8,245 bases of DNA, taken from positions 1 through 8,245 of the forward strand of contig CAKZWV010000047.1 of assembly GCA_937922005.1 (NCBI GenBank). The letters are read 5' to 3'. This document shows positions 1-5,975 of this stretch, piece by piece; position 1 is the stretch's first letter; each line of letters starts with the position of its first letter. Position numbers and translations under genes: made by a program. The notes beneath the pieces are model-generated. The model saw only the letters and a program-made list of their open reading frames with translations. It did no database searches and was not told where the DNA came from. The DNA comes from an uncultured Clostridia bacterium. GTDB taxonomy: Bacteria; Bacillota; Clostridia; Saccharofermentanales; DTU023.

Positions 1-1111
1 GACGAGCTAAAGAGTCTTTATCCACAGAATAGCGTATGGCATCCTCTCGGGAAATCTTAGAGGACCGATAGAGCTCTAACAAGGAATTATCCATAGTACA
101 CATACCATCACTGCGACTTGTCTGAATGGAAGCATCAATCTGGTGGGTTTGGCCTTGACGGATCAAGTTGCGGATGGCCGGGGATCCCAACATAACTTCA
201 AAAGCCGCAATCCTTCCCTTACCAGTAGCCATAGGCAAGATCTGCTGAGAAATAACGGCTTCAACTACTGAACTTAACTGGGTACGTACCTGCTGCTGCT
301 GGTGAGAGGGGAAGACGTCAATAATACGGTCCATAGAGGTGGAAGCCCCTACCGTATGTAAGGTTGACAAGACCAAGTGTCCCGTCTCAGCTGCAGTGAT
401 AGCGGTAGAAATCGTATCCAAGTCACGCATCTCACCAACGAGAATAATATCAGGGTCTTGACGAAGAGCCGAACGAAGGGCTTGAGAAAAACTAATAGCA
501 TTACTACCAAGCTGTCTTTGGTCAATGATGCAGTCATTACGGGTATGCACATACTCAATAGGATCTTCGACCGTTATGATATGGTCAGCCCTGATATGGT
601 TCATATGATCAATCATAGCTGCTAGAGTAGTTGACTTTCCAGAACCCGTAGGCCCCGTAACCAAAATCAAGCCTCTGCGCTTAGTACAAAGATCACGGCA
701 GATTTCAGGTAGTCGTAACTGCTCCATGGTTGGGATTTTTGCAGGGATAATTCTTAAGGCGATAGAGATACCATCCTTTTGGCTAAAGACATTAGCACGA
801 ATACGAACCTCCCGGAAACTGAATGCCACGTCTACGTCTCCTAACTCCTGGAGAGTCTTCATTTGTGCATCATTTAAAAAAGCAGCTGCAATTCTTTTAC
901 ACTCAGCCGGGGAAATATCTCGATTGCCATATAAGACCAAGCTGCTGTCAATCCGCAATGCAGGAGGTCTCAGTGGTCCAAAGTGGATATCGGAAGCATT
1001 GTGTTCCGTAGCTAAAAGCAGGCCCTGGGCAAGAGCTTCGCTCCCGTCCCGCGGAATTTCTAAGGAAGAGAATCTCTCTTCAAACATCTGTTTAAAACGA
1101 TTTTTACTCAT
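1..1111 (-). CDS. pilT: PilT, type IV pilus retraction ATPase (3' end cut by window edge)
   Basis: Hexameric cytoplasmic ATPase that powers pilus retraction (twitching motility, DNA uptake). The 370 visible residues include ASDIHF (39-44) of the N-terminal PAS-like domain, Walker A GPTGSGKS (153-160), the Asp box EDPIEY (182-187), Walker B around DPDIILVGEMRD (219-230), the His box HLVLSTLHT (245-253) and the near-invariant PilT signature AIRNLIRQGQTHQI (312-325). The signature separates it from PilB/GspE, and there is no C-terminal tetracysteine zinc motif. The last visible residues, SREDAIRYSVDKDSLAR, match the usual PilT C-terminus, so only a few codons are missing. The start ATG at 1109-1111 has GGAGG at 1117-1121, 5 bases away, in the 14-base gap after the pilB stop, so the two are co-transcribed. 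About 24 residues precede the position where many PilT proteins begin. Confidence 0.96.
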   Translation of the reverse strand, partial: MSKNRFKQMFEERFSSLEIPRDGSEALAQGLLLATEHNASDIHFGPLRPPALRIDSSLVLYGNRDISPAECKRIAAAFLNDAQMKTLQELGDVDVAFSFREVRIRANVFSQKDGISIALRIIPAKIPTMEQLRLPEICRDLCTKRRGLILVTGPTGSGKSTTLAAMIDHMNHIRADHIITVEDPIEYVHTRNDCIIDQRQLGSNAISFSQALRSALRQDPDIILVGEMRDLDTISTAITAAETGHLVLSTLHTVGASTSMDRIIDVFPSHQQQQVRTQLSSVVEAVISQQILPMATGKGRIAAFEVMLGSPAIRNLIRQGQTHQIDASIQTSRSDGMCTMDNSLLELYRSSKISREDAIRYSVDKDSLAR

Positions 1112-1125
1112 TTAATCCTCCATCT

Positions 1126-2997
1126 TTACGAATCAACGCTAAAGGTTACTTTCATCATCTGATCCACGGAGGTTACCCCGCCTAAGACCAAATCTCGACA
1201 CGACGTGTGCAAAGTTAGCATCCCATCTTCTACAGCAGCGTCTTTTATTTTATCTATTGTGGCATCTTGTGCTAATAAGTCTCGAATCATCCGGTTGACG
1301 ATCAAGATCTCGTGAATGGCCGTCCGTCCAGAAAATCCAGTACCTCCGCAGCTATTACAGCCACCAGGTTTAAAGAGCTGGACCGGTTCCGTTAGGTCCA
1401 AAAAGGCCATGTCATCAATGGTTGAGACATAGGCTTCCTTACACTCATTGCATAGCTTACGTATTAAACGTTGGGCAACAATCCCATTCACTGCTGAAGA
1501 AACCAGAAATGGGTCAACGCCCATGTCGATCAAACGGGTTAGGGATGAAGCCGCATCGTTCGTATGCAAGGTGGAAAGAACCACGTGTCCGGTAATAGCT
1601 GCACGGAAGGCGATCTGAGCAGTCTCACCGTCACGAATCTCTCCGATCATGACTACATCAGGGTCTTGGCGTAAAATAGATCGCAAGCCTGATGCAAAGG
1701 TTAATCCTGCCTTCGGATTAACTTGGACCTGATTCACACCATCGAGACGGTATTCGACTGGGTCTTCAACAGTAATGATATTACTTGCTATATCATTAAG
1801 TTCACCCAAGACGGTATACAAAGTGGTTGTTTTCCCACTTCCCGTAGGTCCAGTTAGAAGCAAAATGCCTTCACTGGACTTCATAATCTTATCAAAGCGC
1901 TCATTGTTGTGATCTGAGAATCCAAGTTGACTTCGCTCCAAACGAATGGCATCCTGACGCAAAAGTCGGATAACGATCTTTTCCCCAAAAACGGTAGGCA
2001 AGATAGATATACGCATATCCACAGCCTTCCCATCAATTTTGGTTTCAACACGACCGTCCTGAGGCTTTCTCTTTTCGGAAATATCCATATTGCCAAGAAT
2101 TTTAATACGGATGGCTAACGGCTCATGCATTGACTTCGCAGGGGACATGATTTCTCTCAAAACTCCGTCAATACGGAAGCGGACACGAACGATCTTTTCA
2201 AAGGGCTCAATATGAATATCAGAAGCCCCCATTTTAGCAGCTTGGACAAAAATAGAGTTCACTAGGCGAACAACAGGGGATGCTGAAATATCAGCATTCT
2301 CTTCGAACGTCTCTGTTTCACTAGCCGCTTCTTCCTGCAGGGCTTCAAATTCATCGATAGCCTGCTCTACCTCCTCGGAAGAAGTATAGAGACGATTGAT
2401 GGCATCCTCTATATCGTCCTTTGGTGCCAAAACGTATTGAACTCGTCTTCCTGTTACAAGTTTTACATCATCTTTGACCAAGAGGTTTCTTGGGTCTGAA
2501 ATGGCCACCGTAACAGCCATGGAATCCATACTGACCGGAATAATGCTATGACGACGGGCAATCTGCTCAGGAACAGACTTAATGACTTCAGGGGGAATTT
2601 CCATGGTCTTAAGGTTGACCAAGGGAATATGCATTTCAGAAGACAGAGCCTCAAGCAACTTTTGATCATCAACCAGGCCTTCTAGAGAAAAGACTTCTTC
2701 TAGACCTCGGCTTCGCACTCTTTGATGAGGAGCTTGCTGTTCCATCTGTACCTGTGCCTGCATCGGTCCGCCTGGACCACCGCGCATATTCATAGCAGGA
2801 TTCATTTGCATTCCTGAATTCATCGGCGTTGCCCCAGTCATCGGCATGCTAGGCATCATCCCAGCAGGTGGTCGATTAACCATGCCAGGCTGACTGTTAG
2901 TCATACCGCCCAGGTTGTTAGGCTGAACACCCCAGGAAGAATTGACAGCTTGATTTGGTGGATTCCCTGGATTGTTCCAGTTATTGGTATTGGGCAT
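1126..2997 (-). CDS. pilB: PilB, type IV pilus extension ATPase (GspE/PilB family)
   Basis: Secretion ATPase that drives pilin polymerisation from the cytoplasmic face of the inner-membrane platform. Of its 623 residues, 1-95 are a Met/Pro/Asn/Gln/Gly-rich low-complexity segment, unusual for the family. An MshEN/GspE N-terminal-type domain follows (about 97-203), then an acidic linker (about 205-235) and the N2/ATPase core. In the core are ASDIHIEPF (258-266), Walker A GPTGSGKT (383-390), Asp box EDPVEY (411-416), Walker B within PDVVMIGEIRD (446-456) and His box HVVLSTLHT (471-479). Zinc-binding cysteines C516/C519 and C547/C550 (CNEC, CNSC) are typical of PilB/GspE and absent from PilT. The ATG at 2995-2997 follows a good ribosome site, GAGGTGA (3002-3008). 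It is the first gene of the pilB-pilT unit, with its own upstream promoter. T2SS GspE is the alternative, but pilT next door favours type IV pili. Confidence 0.95.
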   Translation of the reverse strand: MPNTNNWNNPGNPPNQAVNSSWGVQPNNLGGMTNSQPGMVNRPPAGMMPSMPMTGATPMNSGMQMNPAMNMRGGPGGPMQAQVQMEQQAPHQRVRSRGLEEVFSLEGLVDDQKLLEALSSEMHIPLVNLKTMEIPPEVIKSVPEQIARRHSIIPVSMDSMAVTVAISDPRNLLVKDDVKLVTGRRVQYVLAPKDDIEDAINRLYTSSEEVEQAIDEFEALQEEAASETETFEENADISASPVVRLVNSIFVQAAKMGASDIHIEPFEKIVRVRFRIDGVLREIMSPAKSMHEPLAIRIKILGNMDISEKRKPQDGRVETKIDGKAVDMRISILPTVFGEKIVIRLLRQDAIRLERSQLGFSDHNNERFDKIMKSSEGILLLTGPTGSGKTTTLYTVLGELNDIASNIITVEDPVEYRLDGVNQVQVNPKAGLTFASGLRSILRQDPDVVMIGEIRDGETAQIAFRAAITGHVVLSTLHTNDAASSLTRLIDMGVDPFLVSSAVNGIVAQRLIRKLCNECKEAYVSTIDDMAFLDLTEPVQLFKPGGCNSCGGTGFSGRTAIHEILIVNRMIRDLLAQDATIDKIKDAAVEDGMLTLHTSCRDLVLGGVTSVDQMMKVTFSVDS

Positions 2998-3011
2998 ATT
3001 TTCACCTCTAT

Positions 3012-3029
3012 CGCCCTTTTGTCAAGGCG
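3012..3029 (-). promoter_or_regulatory. Small hairpin just upstream of the pilB ribosome binding site
   Basis: In the transcript CGCCTT and AGGGCG can pair (six pairs, one G-U) around a six-base loop, ending three bases before the GAGGTGA ribosome site. It could modulate translation initiation, but a stem this short may be incidental. A TTGACA hexamer lies inside it (3020-3025); it is too close to the start codon to serve pilB as a -35 box. Confidence 0.25.
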
Positions 3030-3039
3030 TCTTCATACT

Positions 3040-3100
3040 TGTTAAATAACTGTTAAGCGTTATCTGCCCCTAGTATACCTTATTTTTAACAGAAGGTTAA
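3040..3100. repeat. Cluster of four GTTAA half-sites around the pilB promoter
   Basis: Read on the plus strand, TGTTAA occurs at 3040-3045 and 3051-3056, TTAACA at 3086-3091 and GGTTAA at 3095-3100. The last two form a perfect dyad, TTAAC-5-GTTAA (3086-3100), overlapping the proposed -35 box and spacer; the first two are direct repeats with an 11-base period, about one helical turn, in the 5' leader. The spacing suggests a regulator binding site, but AT-rich sequence can produce this by chance and no regulator is identified. Confidence 0.3.
3072..3100 (-). promoter_or_regulatory. Predicted sigma-70-type promoter of pilB-pilT
   Basis: On the minus strand a TATACT -10 box (3072-3077) is separated by exactly 17 bases from TTAACC (3095-3100), a 4-of-6 match to the -35 consensus. 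Transcription would start near 3065, giving a leader of roughly 68 bases before pilB. The -10 is strong and the -35 moderate. Its position downstream of the transporter terminator supports an independent pilB-pilT unit. Confidence 0.55.
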
Positions 3101-3162
3101 GAGTGCACAGACTGTTGAGCCGAATTTTTCTATCATCGTGCAGACAAAGCACCCTTAAGCAG

Positions 3163-3209
3163 AAAAAATGAGAATCCAAATGCAGGCCTAAGGTCAGCAT
3201 CTGGATTCT
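3163..3209 (-). terminator. Intrinsic terminator of the YfcC-family transporter gene
   Basis: Thirteen base pairs with a single G-U form between the plus-strand arms 3171-3183 and 3197-3209 around a 13-base loop. In the minus-strand transcript the stem is followed by CA and six U residues (3163-3168). It begins 13 bases after the transporter stop codon and is the clearest terminator in the window, isolating the transporter from pilB. Confidence 0.88.
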
Positions 3210-3222
3210 AGAAATCAGCTAC

Positions 3223-4788
3223 TTACCCGATCACAATCGTACCGACCAGGAAGAAAAGTGTTACGACAACAAAGCCTAACATAGCCTGCCATACGAACTT
3301 CATCCACTTTCCGTAGGGAATATTCGCCATTTTTAAGCTTCCCGATAGCAAAACAGATGTTGGAGCGATCATATTTACAAGACCACTGGCCGTCTGGAAA
3401 GCAGTAACAAGCAAAGACAAGCCAAGCAAAATAGTCGAATTTCCATGAACGAAGACGTTCGCCGTAATTGGCGCAAAAATAGGAATCGTAAAGGAGGCCA
3501 AACCCGTAGAAGAAGGCACGAAGAAGGAAAAGAGGAAATAAATAACAAAGATCATAATGATATAGACTGCTGGAGGCATTCCACCAATGAGACCCTCTGC
3601 CCAGTTAATGATTGTGGCGTTAATATTACCGGTTTGGAAGATAACGGACACACCTCGGGCAAAGGCAATCAGCAAACTGATCGATAACATGTCCTTTGCT
3701 CCTTCTACGAAGTTTTCAATGACGTGATCCAAGTCAGAACCGGCAATCAAGCCACTAATCATAGCAATAACAAAGAACAGAACTGAAAGCTGTCCCAAAT
3801 CCCAGTAGCCAAATGGGGCGGAGTGGGTTGGATACATCTGATAGTGGTCTTGATAAAAGTTTGCGGTTGTGGGCTCTAAACCCAAGATTCCTACGTTAAA
3901 GATCTTAATATCAGCTAGGGTATTGTAAGCATTTGTAAAGGTGTTGATATCGTACTTTTCTTTCCAAGGAATGACACCCATAATCAAGAAAATAATAGCG
4001 ATAAGCAACATGATGAGAATGGCCTTGTGACGTCCAGTAAATCTTGTTTCTCTTCTACGAGGTAAGTTATCCAAGAAGCTACGGACTGTAGCGCCATAGA
4101 GAACTGATTTTGTAGGATTTTGCTGGACCCGCCGGGCGTATATCATCACGATAACAATCGCTAAGATTAACATAACCAACAACATCAAGGCTCTGACAGG
4201 AAGACCTTCACCAATAGGAATCCCAGCCAAGTTTGAAGCAATACCAGTGGCGAAGGGGTTCACGGTAGAAGCAGCACATCCAACGCCCGTGCCCAAAACA
4301 ACCACAGCCACACAGACAACTGGATCAAAGCCAGAGCTAATTAAAATTGGGTAGAGGATAGGATAGAAGATAATGGCCTCTTCAAAAAATCCGAAGGTCG
4401 TTCCGGCTAATGCGAAAGCGATCATCAACAGAGGAATCATCTGAATTTCTCGACCTCGGAGCCGCCTAACCAGGTCTGCCACCCCTGAAGTAAAGGCACC
4501 TGACTTCGTAACAACTCCCATCAAGCCACCCATGACCAGGGTGTAGAAGATAATGTCATATGCTTGGAACATTCCGGCAACCGGGGCCGCCAGCACGTCC
4601 ATCAGGCCTAACTTTCTCTCTTCATCCAATTTAATAAAGACCTTGTCATTAATTTCATTGGAATAGAGAGCTTGAAGGTTAGATCCTTTTTCAACAAACT
4701 TTCCTTGCGGAATAATCCAGGTTAAGATCGTGGCCAGCACAATGAGGACGACCAAAATAACAATAGAACTTGGGAATTTCGACTTCAT
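3223..4788 (-). CDS. YfcC/DcuC-superfamily membrane transporter
   Basis: Polytopic inner-membrane carrier of 521 residues, the usual size for the YfcC family (C4-dicarboxylate anaerobic carrier-like superfamily). E. coli YfcC is only a putative basic amino acid antiporter, so the substrate cannot be stated. The first membrane segment covers about 7-27 and ends in IIPQGKF, typical of the family. Other family-like stretches are GTTFGFFEE (129-137), GCAASTVNPFATGIAS (170-185), the VPSSTGLASFTIP loop (424-436) and NMIAPTSVLL (472-481) near the C-terminus; I count roughly a dozen hydrophobic segments. The ATG at 4786-4788 has GGAGGT at 4799-4804, ten bases upstream. It has its own promoter and terminator, so it is a single-gene unit lying between pilD and pilB with no evident role in pilus assembly. 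Confidence 0.88.
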   Translation of the reverse strand: MKSKFPSSIVILVVLIVLATILTWIIPQGKFVEKGSNLQALYSNEINDKVFIKLDEERKLGLMDVLAAPVAGMFQAYDIIFYTLVMGGLMGVVTKSGAFTSGVADLVRRLRGREIQMIPLLMIAFALAGTTFGFFEEAIIFYPILYPILISSGFDPVVCVAVVVLGTGVGCAASTVNPFATGIASNLAGIPIGEGLPVRALMLLVMLILAIVIVMIYARRVQQNPTKSVLYGATVRSFLDNLPRRRETRFTGRHKAILIMLLIAIIFLIMGVIPWKEKYDINTFTNAYNTLADIKIFNVGILGLEPTTANFYQDHYQMYPTHSAPFGYWDLGQLSVLFFVIAMISGLIAGSDLDHVIENFVEGAKDMLSISLLIAFARGVSVIFQTGNINATIINWAEGLIGGMPPAVYIIMIFVIYFLFSFFVPSSTGLASFTIPIFAPITANVFVHGNSTILLGLSLLVTAFQTASGLVNMIAPTSVLLSGSLKMANIPYGKWMKFVWQAMLGFVVVTLFFLVGTIVIG

Positions 4789-4848
4789 AAAAAACGCTAC
4801 CTCCGTTGCCGTTCTACCCGAGATGGTATAGAATCGTCTACTCCTACT

Positions 4849-4877
4849 ATTATACGATAGACAGGGGGATAATTCAA
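4849..4877 (-). promoter_or_regulatory. Promoter of the YfcC-family transporter
   Basis: Perfect TATAAT -10 box (4849-4854), a 17-base spacer and TTGAAT -35 box (4872-4877, 4 of 6). The predicted start is near 4842, giving a leader of about 54 bases with a strong GGAGGT ribosome site. TTCTA and TAGAA arms within the leader (about 4812-4833) could form a small stem. Confidence 0.75.
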
Positions 4878-4917
4878 CACGCCCCTGCGCACCTTATCCA
4901 ATTCCACCGTACTGGGG

Positions 4918-4951
4918 AAATTTAAATAAAGTGGCTGAGGAGCTCAGCCAC
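4918..4951 (-). terminator. Intrinsic terminator overlapping the 3' end of pilD
   Basis: A perfect nine-pair stem, GTGGCTGAG / CTCAGCCAC (4931-4951) with a three-base loop, is followed in the transcript by a U-rich tail TTTATTTAAATTT (4918-4930). The stem encodes the final VAELLSH residues of the prepilin peptidase and the UAA stop lies inside the U-rich tail, so the gene ends within its own terminator. Confidence 0.8.
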
Positions 4952-5737
4952 ACTATAATTGATTATCACCTGGTGATTTAATACTTGATACAAGTGGTAA
5001 CCCAGGGAACATAAAAACGATGATATTGCGATGAATGGGCCAAAAGGGATCTTGGTGGCCGCTCTTACCTCTTTTTTCAAGAGCTTTAAGACGAGAAGAA
5101 AAGCCCCCGCAACAAAGAAAGCACCAAATCCTGCCAATACTGTCCAAGTGGGTAAGAGCACAACACCACAGGCAGCCATCAGGAGGACATCTCCACTGCC
5201 AAAAGCCTCTTCTTTGTAGTAGAACTTAGATAATAGGTAAATCAGTCCATAAAAGGCAAAACCTGTTACAGCCCCCAAGAGTGGCCAGTACCACGTCCGA
5301 TAGTCCTCAATAACGATAAGGGCATAGGAAATCACTGTGAAAGTCAGCCAAACTTCATCAATAATAATATACTGATCCATATCTATGACCGCAACGACAA
5401 GGAGCATGGACCAAAAGCAAAACAAGATTAAGGACTGAAGACTATAGCCCGAACTCAAGAAGGCACAGGCGGCAATTAGCCCCCCTATCGCCTCTACTAC
5501 GGAGTAACGAGGCGAATATGGAGTCTTGCAGTAGCGACACTTACCCCCCAAAGATACATAGCTCAGGATAGGAATCATATCCTTCCAAGCCAAAGGATGT
5601 CCGCAAGTCATACAATGAGACGAGCCAGAGATGAAACTTTCATCAGCGGGAACTCGATAGATCACGACGTTATAAAAACTGCCAAAGATGGTACCTATGA
5701 TAAAATAAAGACAGGCACCAAGGATGATATTTCCCAT
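4922..5737 (-). CDS. pilD: PilD-type prepilin peptidase and N-methyltransferase (A24 family)
   Basis: Inner-membrane aspartic protease that cleaves the class III leader of prepilins and methylates the new N-terminus. Its 271 residues show the full bifunctional layout. A membrane segment with GTIFGSFYNVVIYRVP (15-30) precedes a cytoplasmic zinc loop with two CxxC pairs (C42/C45, C67/C70). Catalytic aspartates are D119 (in VIDMDQYIIID) and D183 (in GSGD), and PFGPFIA (231-237) is conserved near the end. The first aspartate motif reads IIID where many homologues have a proline before the final Asp. The ATG at 5735-5737 has only a weak ribosome site (AAGAGAG, 5747-5753), and an in-frame 30-codon reading frame stops two codons upstream, so translational coupling is possible. 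ComC, the competence peptidase, has the same fold; pilB-pilT nearby favours a pilus role. Confidence 0.93.
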   Translation of the reverse strand: MGNIILGACLYFIIGTIFGSFYNVVIYRVPADESFISGSSHCMTCGHPLAWKDMIPILSYVSLGGKCRYCKTPYSPRYSVVEAIGGLIAACAFLSSGYSLQSLILFCFWSMLLVVAVIDMDQYIIIDEVWLTFTVISYALIVIEDYRTWYWPLLGAVTGFAFYGLIYLLSKFYYKEEAFGSGDVLLMAACGVVLLPTWTVLAGFGAFFVAGAFLLVLKLLKKEVRAATKIPFGPFIAISSFLCSLGYHLYQVLNHQVIINYSVAELLSHFI

Positions 5738-5743
5738 AATCTT

Positions 5744-5836
5744 CTACTCTCTTACTAATACGCCCATAGGCCGTATGATTTTTCCTACACATAGGCCAGC
5801 GAAGGCACAAAAAAAGCTCAGCCATCCCTCCTCCAT
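5744..5836 (-). CDS. Possible 30-codon upstream frame before pilD (leader peptide?)
   Basis: An ATG at 5834-5836 opens a 30-residue frame starting MEEGWLSFFCAFAG and containing a hydrophobic core (about residues 5-21), then KIIRPMGVLVRE and TAG (5744-5746). It is in the same frame as pilD, and its stop is separated from the pilD ATG by only two codons (AAG ATT). A GGTGAG ribosome-like site lies at 5848-5853, 11 bases before its ATG, somewhat far. The weak pilD ribosome site is inside the end of this frame, so terminating ribosomes could feed pilD. No recognised family; a frame this short can arise by chance. Confidence 0.3.
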   Translation of the reverse strand: MEEGWLSFFCAFAGLCVGKIIRPMGVLVRE

Positions 5837-5891
5837 CTGGGAATCAACTCACCGATCTGGGGTACGAATCACTAAGCTATTGTCACTATTT

Positions 5892-5921
5892 GGGCATATC
5901 AAGCCAGAAGGCTTATAGCCC
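5892..5921 (-). other. Bulged hairpin in the PRC-barrel gene to pilD gap
   Basis: In the transcript GGGC-TAT-AAGCC pairs with GGCTT-ATA-GCCC around a TTCT loop: twelve pairs interrupted by two single-base bulges. No U-tract follows on either strand, so it is not a standard intrinsic terminator. It may be an RNA processing or stabilising structure, or part of a leader for pilD. The rest of the 238-base gap (5738-5975) holds the possible leader peptide and a weak promoter candidate. Confidence 0.4.
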
Positions 5922-5942
5922 AAGATTACCAGGATTGTTCAA
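5912..5942 (-). promoter_or_regulatory. Weak promoter candidate for pilD
   Basis: TATAAG (5912-5917) and TTGAAC (5937-5942) resemble -10 and -35 boxes but are 19 bases apart, longer than optimal, and the -10 lies within the hairpin arm described at 5892-5921. pilD may instead be read through from the PRC-barrel gene, since no U-tailed terminator separates them. Confidence 0.22.
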
Positions 5943-5975
5943 TATGGCCTAAGTAACTGCCGTAGCAAAGGGCAC

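Noticed and set aside
377..1115. Plus-strand open frames at 377-625 and 726-1115
   Set aside because: They lie opposite the well-supported pilT frame and show no recognisable domain; they are antisense shadows.
5844..5935. Minus-strand frame ending in SLVIRTPDR upstream of pilD
   Set aside because: It looks protein-like but has no plausible start codon with a ribosome site and is cut by a TGA immediately upstream; no family recognised.
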